This document shows positions 34,100 to 44,899 of a stretch of DNA of 64,000 nt, one piece after another. The stretch is from Bryum argenteum (lineage: Eukaryota > Streptophyta > Bryopsida > Bryales > Bryaceae). Numbering within the stretch: position 1 is the stretch's first letter; every line of letters begins with the position of its first letter. The stretch spans positions 15,392,648-15,456,647 of the forward strand of contig CM073329.1 in NCBI GenBank assembly GCA_037043015.1, in the 5' to 3' direction. A program made the translations under genes and the position numbers. The notes under the pieces were generated by a model. The model was given only the letters and a program-made list of their open reading frames with translations, ran no database searches and had not been told where the DNA came from.

Positions 34100-34181
34100 T
34101 GAACACAACCTTGATTCACATTTGATTTACATATTTTGTTCTAGATAGAATTTCTCTATAGTCATAGTTTGGTTTTTAGTC

Positions 34182-34535
34182 ATGGATAGTCAAGAGATAG
34201 ATAGCATACCAGTTATGCCATCTCAACCAACCAACTCTCGAAGGCGACCCAGAGATGAAGAACCGCCTACGCCACGACGCCGACGGAGGATTCCGAGCAA
34301 TCGATCGCTGGTGATTGTATTTGAGGTCGAGCCCGCTTTCAATGGTCTGCCAGAAGGTGTGTTTGCAGGACAATTCCATAACGAAGACACAGAAGTTCAC
34401 GTTTGGTCAGAAGTGGAAGGCGTCGGCCACTATCGTTGGCTTCAAGGACCGATGAACCACTTGCCTCGTGAACAACAATTGGAGTTTATTGCAGATGTCA
34501 TGCGGCAGATTTTCATTTTCCTGCGTTGGTATTGA
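34182..34535 (+). CDS. Intact accessory ORF near the 3' end of the outer element
   Basis: 117 residues beginning MDSQEIDSIPVMPSQ, uninterrupted although every pol domain around it is broken. The N-terminal part has two arginine clusters (SRRRPRDEE, PRRRRRIPSNR) like a nuclear-localisation or RNA-binding tail. The C-terminal part is acidic and aromatic (EVHVWSEVEGVGHYRWLQG), ending in a short hydrophobic stretch. I know no homologue. It lies between the internal PPT-like tract and the LTR-proximal PPT, so it is part of the element, not host DNA. Confidence 0.6.
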   Translation: MDSQEIDSIPVMPSQPTNSRRRPRDEEPPTPRRRRRIPSNRSLVIVFEVEPAFNGLPEGVFAGQFHNEDTEVHVWSEVEGVGHYRWLQGPMNHLPREQQLEFIADVMRQIFIFLRWY

Positions 34536-34570
34536 CTAACAACAACGTTGCTTCTCGGAGACCTCGAAGC

Positions 34571-34585
34571 TAGAAGGGGAGGTGA
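34571..34585 (+). other. LTR-proximal polypurine tract of the outer element
   Basis: TAGAAGGGGAGGTGA directly precedes the 3' LTR start TGTCACGG at 34586. Confidence 0.7.
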
Positions 34586-35115
34586 TGTCACGGACATACA
34601 CAAGAAGTTTCTAGAAGGTTCTTCTAAAATATTCTCTGAAGATTCCCTAAAAGATTCCCCGAAGATTCCTTAAAAGATTCCCCGAAGATTCCTTAAAAGA
34701 TTCCCCGAAGATTCCTTGAAGATTCCCTGTGTCACGGCCACGTACTAGGTAGACAACTTAGGAAGGTTCTAGAAGGTTCTAGAAGCTTCCGGAAACTTCT
34801 GGAAGTTCCTGGAAGTCTCTAGAAGTTTTTGGAAGGTCCTTGAAGTTTCCGGAAGGCCCTGGAAGCTTCTGGAAGGTCTTGGAAGTTCTTGGAAGGTCCT
34901 AGAAGGTCCTAGGTCGAGAAAGGTTCTGGAGAACCTTCTTCTTAGCTAGTATATATAGGAGTCGAGGCTGAGGGCAACCTCAGTCTCGACAACGCATCTC
35001 TTGGAGCTCTAGCTCATCTCTCTTGTTGTTCATGTACTCTTCTTGTTAATTCAAGTTCCTGTCAGTTCTTGTTAGTTTCCACATATTCTTATCATCTGTT
35101 TCCGTGTCCCTGACA
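34586..35115 (+). repeat. 3' LTR of the outer element
   Basis: 530 bp, ending CTGACA and followed by GTTGA. It has two more copies of the roughly 23-bp GATTCC(T/C)(T/C)-type repeat than the 5' LTR (34630-34725). The TATA box is at 34950-34957. Confidence 0.9.
34762..34904 (+). promoter_or_regulatory. Heat-shock-element array in the 3' LTR
   Basis: GAA at 34762, 34772 and so on to 34902, again fifteen copies at exactly 10 bp, as in the 5' LTR. The phase is unbroken despite substitutions between the LTRs (for example CTGGAA to CTAGAA at about 34820). Confidence 0.75.
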
Positions 35116-35252
35116 GTTGATCCTATCTGTTGAGTAGAACTATATCTTGGTTTTTTGAGGAGTGGTTCACAGTTGATCCTCTTGTGCATTGCAAGAGCTC
35201 TAGCATTACGAAAACCCTTTGTGTCGCATATATCACATTTCAACTTGACCAT
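35116..35252 (-). pseudogene. N-terminal zinc-finger part of the split Plavaka-like transposase
   Basis: This is the displaced start of the transposase at 6617-10764. It begins MVKLKCDICDTKGF and contains a C-x2-C...H...H/C type finger (ALAMHKRINC), as expected at the N-terminus of Plavaka transposases. The frame runs into the GTTGA target duplication at 35116-35120 and resumes in the same frame at 10764-10760 on the other side of the LTR element. An alternative in-frame ATG lies at 35273. Confidence 0.7.
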
Positions 35253-36170
35253 GATGAAACCCAATATAACCATGATTCACAATTCTGTAATATTAGTGCT
35301 CATATTCTTTTGATCATCACTAGAATGGTTTAAAAAAAACCTAATAAACTAAAAGTTTGATAAATCGATAACAAAAAAACATAAATTATTAAAAACTTAC
35401 TTTTGAATTTCTTTTGAGAAAAAAAAACCAAATCATGGGATGATTCCAGAAACTCAAATTTTCGTAACAGGACGTTGATATTTACTTCATCCACGTTTAA
35501 TGATCTCAACCCAAAACATCAACAAATAGATGTGCTCATGTGACTTTTGATATATTCATTGAAGTACTCTTCCATCGAAACCTTGCTTACTAGCGGGCAT
35601 AATTAAAACCAATAAGAAAAACACCTATCAGAAATTCAGAATCACTAATGAAATTTACTAAAAACTCAACAGAATAAGAAAACATCGAATGAGTCTCACC
35701 AAATACTCAGCAGAATAAGAAAACATCGAATGAGTCTCACCAAATACTCAGCAGAATAAGAAAACATTGAATGAGTCTCTACAGCCTTTATGTTTTACAC
35801 TGATAAGAGCGTAATCTTCCAGAAGTCATAAAAATATCATGAGATCTAGCACTTCACAGCATGATCACATGCACTTTATATCATGCACTTGCACTTTACA
35901 ACATGCATGGTATAACCATCGAGAGTAGTGTACGGTTTTATATTGCTACTTTAAGTCTCACTGAGTGTCCCAGTTATGGAGAGCATGGTTTTATTTGTGA
36001 TTTATATTTTATCATATTAGTATTCCGCCATGGTCGTTCTGTACTAAACAAAAAGTACGTCGTTATGAAATAAACTGATTGCAAACTGAAGGAGTAGCCA
36101 CAGATGTGGGACACGCATATCTATAACAAAAAAGTAGTCACTAGTTAGTTAGCTAGGTTAGATTTTAGCA
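35253..36170. other. Intergenic DNA right of the nest
   Basis: It should hold the far end of the Plavaka-type transposon, but no terminal repeat was found. It contains the 41-bp tandem repeat listed separately. Confidence 0.5.
35660..35780. repeat. 41-bp tandem repeat, three copies
   Basis: Units around ACTCAGCAGAATAAGAAAAC start near 35662, 35703 and 35744. The first differs slightly (CAACAG for CAGCAG). Confidence 0.85.
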
Positions 36171-39100
36171 TCAGGGTATTCGACCTTTCTCTCGCAGATG
36201 CTTGATGGTGTTTAGAAGCCCATATTGTTCGACGACAATCATGGCAGCTCGGAAACCATCGTCATACACTGGCGATGAGTGAGTCTCAATCTGGTGCAAG
36301 AAAAATTTCCCCAGCTGTTTGGAAGAGGCCCTTCCGGTGCCCTTTCTATTCAGCTTCTCTAGCTCTTCTTTCAGCCAAATGTGCGCTATCACTTGGCATA
36401 TTCCCTCTATAAAATAAATTGTACAATTCAATTTACAATATGTATGACTTGTGCTTTGCAACGATTTTGGTAGGTAGGTTGGGGTTGCACTATTTATGGT
36501 GCTCAAGTCCAGAAGATGTGATCCAATTTCAGGCTACCCATTGGGGAATTAAATTAAATAGGATAGGAATAATATGGGCAAGGGCGATTCTACAGGAACC
36601 ACTTCTACCACGACAAATAACCATATTGAATTCAAAAAACATTCGATGTAAATCACCATTCAATTAAAATAACATTCCAAATCACATAAATAAATATCAC
36701 TACCCTAGTTAGTAATGCTCATCACATTCCGCATATGTACGTGCCTCCTCATTTGGATCCAAGGAGCCAACATCTCCAACAAGTGTAATACGAGAAATCT
36801 CCCGGTGATCTTTGTGAATTTTTGCTAAACCGTTTTGATTCTCATCCAATGAAGTTGCCAATCTCCGTCCCGTAGAGTTTCATCCTGCAATGTAGCCTTC
36901 ATCTGTAAAGGTAATTGTATATTAGTAATAAATACAAAAAATAATTACATTACGAATAAAAATAAATAAAAAATAAAAAATAAAATAACATAAGACGTAA
37001 GTAAATCAAGCCAATTGGCTAGGCAACAACTGCAACTCATGGTTCTGTGAGTAGTGAGCTCCATATTTAGCCCGCAAGATCGCTCCATAGATTGCGTCTG
37101 ATCCAAATGGATCAGTATCCTTGAACCGCCAGTTTTCATCTCCAAAAACATTTTCAAATCAACCAATACAATTAATTTACCAAATTAAAAAAGAATTGGG
37201 AATTAATCAAATTCAAATCAATAATTCAAATAAATAATTCAAACAAATAAAAGAGACTAGTGTTAAAAAAACATACTAACAAGGCATTCCCTCTTCTCGG
37301 CCCTCCACACAGTCATCGCTGTCTCGTAACGCGCCTAATCTGAATCATTAAGCCGTGGCTTGTTCGAAACTTCCAAGAGTTTTAAAAACTCTTCACGAGC
37401 GCCCCGTGAATAATAATTGCGCCTTTCAACAAAATATTTCACAACCTTTAGTTTTAGGCCCGGAAGTGACCTTCTTTGCTTGTCTGGGCCGCATCAAGAG
37501 CATTGCGATGCAGAACACTGTCGGACACGTTGAAAGCTGATAAAATCTCCTCCTTGACAATCTTCAGCGATGGTCTCAGGCTGCACTTCGTCGGATCACA
37601 ACCGAGCATAAGTCTCATAGAAATACTCAGCATCTTCGGTTGAACATACTCCCACGTAGAGCATTCAACCACTAGCACCTGGACCTGAATCTGTCGGACC
37701 AATATCATACTAATCATAGACAATTCCATAGTTGTCTTTTGGGATTCTCGGTGCTTTCTGTGCAAACGAGCAAGCAACACTCGCTCGCTTGCACTGAGAG
37801 GATCTGTTACAAAAACCAATTTTTGTTAATAGGAAATTTTTGTTGTAAAATAAAATAATTTACAACACTTTAAAAAATGCAAGGAAATTAGACGAATTGA
37901 GATTGAAAAAAATACCAATTAGACTTTAAAAACCTAAATTTTGCACAAACTTTAAAGAACTTTATTTTTCAATTAAGAAAACCTACTTCAGAAATTTTAG
38001 AAAACCGCTTTCAAAATTTAAATCCAATCAAATTAATTTCAAAACTTTTGAAAACCTAATTGAAATTCAAAAAAACTTCTTAAATAAGTCAAAATTTTTA
38101 ATTTTTAAAAACCAAATAATTTAATTTACAACATTTCAAAGAACCACATTTTAAAAACCTTTTTTAAGACAAGATTTTGCATAATAAAATTCTAAAATTA
38201 GAATTTTTTCTGCCTAAATTCTACCTCATATAGCATGTAAATATAGCCACATCCATACCAAACTACAACCCAAAATACCAAAGTTAAACCCTTGAACTAG
38301 GCTGCAAGAAACAACAAAGAGCCATTTCGGATTTCATGGTTCATTAGTAGTTAATTGAATTTTTTTTAAAAAAAATCTAAAAATTTAAAGTGAACTACTT
38401 TGAAAATCTTATTTTTTTGAATCAAGAACATTTCAAAAAACCTAATTTTAAAAACTTCACGAAATTAAAAAAAACACAAAAAACTTCTTCAAATTATTTG
38501 GATTTTTTAGTTTTTTCAAATGAAGTGGTGAAAGCGTTCATCAATACTTAAATGTTTGCTATTTTGGCTTGCGAAAAGGCAATATGAAGTTCAATGTGGC
38601 TAAATACATTTGGCAACTCTTGAAAGGGTTTTGTGTTCAAACATTTTTCATAAGCCTCCAAGCAAGTTCCATGTGGAAAATGTGATGTTCAGACAGACAC
38701 ACAAAAAACACCCTTACATGAAAGATAATTTATGGAAACCTAATTTAGAACACTTATAAAATATGAATGGAAATTAAAGAAGTTTACAAAAAAATTTACA
38801 AATGTTAATAAAATTTTCTTTAAAGAAAACACAAAAAAAAAAGTTTTTCTTGCTTTGGATTTGAAAATACCTTGAGATGCTTGAGAAGATGCTTGAGATG
38901 GTTGAGCAGCTTCGGATGGTTGCCCTCTCGCTGTTTCAATCGCCTTTGCTGCTGATGCCTCCTGCTTTGTCCATATTGATGATACTCGTCTGCCGCTGCC
39001 AAATTGTTGCGACGAGAAATGCAATCTAGACCAATTAGGTCGAACTCTTGGTGCCATTGGCATTCCAAGTGAAACCCGAGTAGCTCTTATCATTAGTGGT

Positions 39101-39174
39101 GCTGGAGGTGACGAAGGTTGTTCTCGCTCTCGGGGAGGCGACGGAGGTTGCTGTGAATGCGAGAAATTGGCCAT
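36171..39174 (-). pseudogene. Multi-exon gene remnant of unknown function
   Basis: A plausible first exon runs 39174-38871 from MANFSHSQQPPSPP, a Pro/Ser/Gln-rich segment ending at a GTATTT donor. Further coding-like pieces follow on the same strand: 37819-37270 (DPLSASERVLLARLHRKHRE, then in another frame KYFVERRNYYSRGAREEF), 37170-37020 (GDENWRFKDTDPFGSDAIYG), 36900-36712 (ENQNGLAKIHKDHREISRIT) and 36405-36171 (GKFFLHQIETHSSPVYDDGF). The second piece needs at least one frame change and contains a stop, so this is either a decayed gene or a domesticated-transposon relic. I do not recognise the family. Confidence 0.4.
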
Positions 39175-42100
39175 GGTGCTACTTTGTGAGTGAGGAAGGT
39201 GGTAGAAAGAGAAAGAGTGAGAGGAAGATGTCGTTTCAGTTGAGAGTGAGGTTCCGTGCGAGTGCCGGAGGAAAGAGCGGAAGACGCCCACGCGAACTCT
39301 ATGATAAGTTACTGGATTGTGCGGGCCATTCACTTTCGAATGAGAGCTTGAGGAGAAATCGACGAGCTGTTGCGACACGAGGATTGACGTGAATGTAGGA
39401 TTTGCCGATTGATACTACGAGGGCACAGCTGACTTGCAAATTTTATGTGCATAATTTATTAAAGTTCAACTACATATGAATTTCTAATGTTAAGCTAATG
39501 AAAAATGAGAAATAACTTTGAAGGGTAGTTTAGTAAAGCCGGACACCCTATTCACCCGCTTAAATCCACTAGCGATAAATTGTTAAACATGTCAAATGAA
39601 AAAATGTAGTCATAAGGAGATGCCACATATGGCGATAAACTGTCACATACATTGATAAGCCTTGCCAAAATAGTAATATTTTGGGCATAAAAGAGCCACT
39701 TTAGCAATGAAAAATAGGCTACAGTACCAGCTAAAGGCCGTAATATTAATAATGAAAATATTATAATGCAGTGAGTGTTACTTTGTAAGCATTTCCTTTC
39801 TAAACTCCTCTGTAAACCCCATGTCCCTACCCATTTTGCCTAGGCAAACCACACAGCAGCGCTTGTTTTTGGTCCGACGGTAATAGTTCTGCTGGCGGAT
39901 ATAGGAGCAATGGGTCAATGAACTAGTCCGAGATGTGGATAAACGGAATATGCACGGATTTCCTTGTCAGCCAGTCACCCACATGTTCTCGAACCAGCGG
40001 CCAACTTGTAGCGTTGAATAGTAAACTTTCACTTTCAGTATGTGTTCCGCGTACATCATGAAAGAAATGCACATGAGAATTGAATTATAGTTGTATCTTT
40101 TGAGATCTGAGATGACTCTTCGAATTATTACAAATCTCTAGTTATCTTCAAATTCTAAAATATTATTGTACCTTGTATGCTTGCTACTACAGTGAATTTT
40201 GTATAAAGGCGTCGGTTACATCCTGTCGAAATAACAGAAGTTCATGTATTTCATCGCAGTGAGTCAGTGACTGCCGTCTATGGTTGCGACGCCGATTCCT
40301 AACCTTCATAAGCTCTTAATTCTTGTAATAAAATATTTTGAGTTCCAACGCATCAAGTTTTTGCTTTGTAGGCATAACGCCTCTATAAGTTTTGGACCAC
40401 AAGTTTGATGTATTTGGCTTATCAATGGTTCAGTACCGCCCTCCTTGTTGGACGCGTCTCCGTCACAACACTTGTCGTGCTGGAATCAAATTCAACTCTC
40501 AACGGTAACCACAATTATTGATTGCTACGCCTTTTAATGTGCGTATGTCTGTGCTTGTATTTGAGCACTTGTAAATGTAGCACGGTACCCCCAACGTTAC
40601 GTACCTTAAACCAAAATATGACAGAGGAAATTCAAAAATAAAATAAAATAATAATAATAATAAAACAAATAATGATTCGAGTGCAGGTATTTGGATTGAA
40701 AGTTGAGAATGGAGGTTAGAGGACTTACCAATTGGTATTGCTCGTGACGCATGGCATACTAAAGGCATTATTTTTCGAGTTTTCAATGGAAGCTGATCTA
40801 TCGACTAAACCTCTGTTGATTTCTAGAAGCTATGCTACTTTGAACATAAAACTCGGAGTTTTTATGGTAAAGACATCATTTCTTAAGTTTTCCATGATGG
40901 AAAAACTTTGAATATGCTTGTAAGCCATCTGAATGCCTCACATATCAATTATTGAATATCTAGATGCAAAATACATTTGATTATAGTAGTTTGTGTGGTT
41001 CTTATAGATTAAATGCATTGAATTGGAATTTATAGAATTAGATTAGAAAGTTATTAGAATGATTATGAAAAAACATTGAGATTAACAACTTAGTGACAAT
41101 TACATAATTGTATGTTAGGAAGGATAACTAAATTATTAGAATTGAAGAATATTAGGTGTTAGTTAGTATTAGAGTTAAAAGTAGATAGGTAATTGAGAAA
41201 GCAGCAAGGTAAGAAGGAATGTGAGGGATGACAATTCCTCTCTCAAGTTTCTACCTCTCCCTTCATCTTTTCTTTGGTGTCCTATTTCTTTTTCTGTCTC
41301 TCATTCTCTTTCCACTTTGTCTCTCACTTCTTGGCCAGGGTTTGCTTGTTTTCTGTCTCCCTTGTTTTTGGATGTGTGTGTGTGAGTAGAGATGCTTCGA
41401 GGGTTGTAGCTATGAAAATTTGAAATGTGTGACCTAACATGAGAAGAACATCCAAGTCCTATGTGAAGGTTGTGTGTAGGTGTAAGTGTGGGTAGGTTGG
41501 GGTAGGAGTTATGAGAGTTAGAGTTTTCAACTCTAGAATGTGGCTGTCAACTTTCAAAAGCGATTACAAGCGATTGGAAACGAATTCAAAAGAGCCCTTT
41601 AAATGAAAAGAGCCCTTTAAATGAAAAGAGCGTCTTCAAGCTGGCTTCTGAAAAGCCTAGGTTCGTGGTCATAGGAGCGACAAGGAGGGAGATATGTCGA
41701 TTCTTGTGGAAGACTTCACCGGCTGGCGGCGGACGGCGCGGCTCAAGACTGCTGACTTTGGAGGAGGATTTCTACCACTAGGAGACGATTCTTGTAGCAA
41801 AATTTGGTAGAGAGGTGCGCCTTCAAGCTGGCTTTCTAAGAAACTTACACTCATCTTCATCGGATCAAGGACAGACGGGTGGTAGACACTTTAGTAGAAG
41901 TATGTTTACTGTGGAGGGCAGTTAGAAGGCCCGACTTTGGAGCGTCATATCTCAAGATTTAAGAAGAACCAGAAGACAAGCTTTTGGATTTAGATGCGTC
42001 GCCAAGCTAGTTTTCTATAGAGTTTTAGCTTGCTTCAAGAAGAGCAAGGACGCAAGACTGACGGCCATTTTAGTGGTCAAGGGTCTAACTGCCGGTTGGA

Positions 42101-43269
42101 CGCCGGTTGTAATTCTTCCCTTTGCACTATTTGTGATTTTGATTGTAATTCTTGCGCTCTTGGTGATTGTGTGAGATTGCATGTTTAGTCTAGTGTATGC
42201 ATGGTTGCTATTTTATTTTTTAGGGTTTTAGAGTCCATTGCTTGAAAAGGCTAGGTAGGTGTCTTCACTCTTCATCGGCCGAAGTCTATGGCTTTTCTTC
42301 CTATCAGTTGAATTGCTCATAATGCTCTAAACATTTATTGTAGATTCAATCATGCATTTGTGGATTAAAGATCTAACTTCGACATGTTATGTTTGAATAA
42401 AATATTGGTTGACGTTATCGAAGCAATCAAAATGGCCTCGAATGCCTTCTTTAACCTCCTTAAGTGGCCATAATTGCCCACTTAAAACCGTTAAAACCAC
42501 TTATGGGTACAGAATAATTATGTTTTTAAATTTTTAACCTGATATCCCTCCTTTTAAAACACGTTGCGAAATAAAATTTGATGTATAAAATTTGATGCAC
42601 AATCGCAAACGACATTTTTGTTACGTTAGCGCGATTTCCAAAATTCCAATATTGTATTCATATTCTAGTTCCCTTACACATAATCGAACGGAATCCACTT
42701 TATACATATGTTGTTTTAATACATTGAATATAAAAGTACTCTTCTCTCGAATGTACATCCTCCGACGCTTGCAACTTGAATTTAAATTTCGCCTTCAATC
42801 TTTTTTTGGAATATAAATTTAGAATATGTTCAACAAGTACTTGAGCCAGAGATTCAACATGGATAATCTATCAAAAAAACATCCAAACATCATAATAGTA
42901 CACAAAAATTATAAATAATACTTACTTAAGATTAAAATAATGTACATTTTCCTCTTCCAAAATTGAATTATTAATCCAACTGATAGAATTAAACTTTTGA
43001 GTCATATGAGCAAATAAAAGATAGTATTAAACTTTTGTGTCATATGAGGAAAGAAAAACTTATTCTACACTGATAGAAATCTAAGTTTGAATTATATTAC
43101 AGGAAGAGACGATAAGTTAGTAGATATTGTTAATTTTGTAGTTCAATCACGTATATTGATAAAAATTCCGAAATTGCTTTTTAGGTTAGGAAATTTTATG
43201 CATGCTTTGAAATTGAGCCTTAGAATTATTATTCAAAAAGTAAGAATCTCAATATCCTTCAAACAAACC
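39175..43269. other. Long intergenic stretch
   Basis: No gene is supported in about 4 kb. There is a short direct repeat (GAGCCCTTTAAATGAAAA, twice, near 41590-41630) and a GC-richer patch at 41640-41900 with short frames that I do not consider coding. Confidence 0.5.
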
Positions 43270-44423
43270 ATTCTTTTACATTGCTTTCAAAATGATACCA
43301 AAAGTAGAAGGTTGTGTGGCAAAAATTTGCATTACATCCTGGAAAGCCTCTCGCCGAAGTTTGAAATTCATGTATTATCTTCTCAAGTTGAATTTCATGC
43401 AAATGCTTACGACAATCATGACAACAAGAAATGCAAGCTCAATTGATTTTTATCGCATCTGTAAGCCCGTGCGATTTGAAAGATTTCGACTTGTAGAACA
43501 ACCTTCAGGGGATGTATTACAAAACCATGGTGCACCCTTAAACCTTGATGAAGTTATCACTTATCATTCAATAATTTCAGTCGATGAAGTAATTGACAAT
43601 AGGAGATCTTCAAATAAACGACGTCAAGCTTCGGACAATAATTATGAAACTGAAGACGGTGATGAGGAACCTTTAAATAGTGATGAGTGACCTTTAAACA
43701 ATTATGAGAAATGTTTAACTGGTGATAAAGAACCTTTGGATGATGGTGAAGAATCTATAGATGATGGTGGTTCTTATTTTTTATAGATATATTATGGAAG
43801 CTTTTCAGAAGTACTTGAAGGAATTCGAACTTCAATCAAAAAGTATTTTTATCGAACAAGAGAAATGGAGAACTATATAAGAGGCAAACCTGAAAAGCTT
43901 ATGATTGAGAACGTTGAGGTGACCGGCAAACTTGTAAAATACGAAAAAAGATTGAAAGAATTCAAAGAGACGGTTGTTAAACATGATAAAATGATGGAGT
44001 CATTGAAACGGAAACTTGTTGAATTACATGCTACATCTCACGATAGTGAGGTGAAGATGAAGGAAGAAATTCTCAAATTAAAGCTATGAGAAATCTTTCA
44101 ATGGTGATAAAGAACTTTTGGATGATAGTGTGGAATCTATAGATGATGGTGATTATTATCATGACAAATATTCACCTCATGATGATAATGACTCACCTAA
44201 CGAACAGAATGTAAATGATAACACAAAATTTGTTATTCCATTTATAGATGCGCTTGAGCATTACACCAATAATAACTCTGACATTAATAAGGAACCAAAT
44301 TACGATCCATGTGCTATTCGTTTATGTGAATTCAAATTAAAAGAATTGACAATTACATTAAAATGTAAACATGAGTTCTACGATGTTTGTATGCATAAGC
44401 GCAAGTATAAGTCCAAGGCTTAA
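43270..44423 (+). pseudogene. Gene-like region encoding acidic and coiled-coil segments
   Basis: Three successive frames: 43292-43690 (ends in the acidic ETEDGDEEPLNSDE), 43865-44089 (74 residues, strongly coiled-coil: KLVKYEKRLKEFKETVVKHD) and 44118-44423 (acidic, then CAIRLCEFKLKEL and a CKHEFYDVCMH cysteine/histidine motif). The DNA for GDKEPLDDGEESIDDG occurs twice, near 43719 and 44101, so the region contains an internal duplication of about 380 bases. An in-frame TGA at 43688 breaks the first part. The family is unknown; it may be a lineage-specific gene or an old transposon product. Confidence 0.35.
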
Positions 44424-44535
44424 TGGACAATAATAACTCTCTTCAGAATCCATTGCATCAAAACCCAGAAACTTGGTTAAATTATTAAACTGAAATGCTA
44501 CTTAAAGTTCAACATAAAAACTCATAAAAACTAGC

Positions 44536-44854
44536 ATGGCTAGAGTGGAAGATTTTTCATTTACAAGTATGTCTCTCACAAAAAATTATTCTTGCAACCC
44601 TCACGTGAACGAAGATGATACGAATTACGGATTCATGGTGTGGTTAGATAATAATGGTATGAAAATCAAATCTTTCAAAATTTAATGTTTGTTGTTATCT
44701 TTTCCGTTATTAAAAATTGTATGTATTTTTATTATAATATTAGTTTGTTTGGTTTTTAATTTTTTTTATTTTTTATTTTTTTTGCAGGATCAAACGACAA
44801 TGAAGATAACAGATCAAAGTTTATTTTTCCTGATTTGCATTACGTTATGGAACC
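44536..44854 (+). CDS. Two putative small spliced exons
   Basis: MARVEDFSFTSMSLTKNY...MVWLDNN (about 44536-44656) ends at a GTATGA donor. A T-rich tract and TTTGCAG precede a second exon (about 44788-44853) reading GSNDNEDNRSKFIFPDLHYV in matching phase, which ends at GTAAGT. The splice signals are good, but no downstream exon is evident and the protein is unknown. It may belong with the region at 43270-44423. Confidence 0.3.
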
Positions 44855-44899
44855 GTAAGTTGGTGATATTTTACTTTGCAAAAACAGTGAATTAGTACA

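Larger units (their letters stand above)
10765..35115 (+). mobile_element. Chromovirus-type Ty3/gypsy LTR retrotransposon (outer element)
   Basis: The LTRs are 10765-11250 and 34586-35115, starting TGTCACGG and ending (in the 3' copy) TGACA. The 5-bp target duplication GTTGA is at 10760-10764 and 35116-35120. Removing the inner insertion leaves about 6.2 kb with gag, protease, reverse transcriptase, RNase H, integrase and a chromodomain in order, plus one extra intact ORF. Pol is broken by many frameshifts and the LTRs differ by several substitutions and a 46-bp repeat-number change, so this insertion is old and inactive in its own proteins. It entered an exon of the Plavaka-like gene. Confidence 0.92.
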
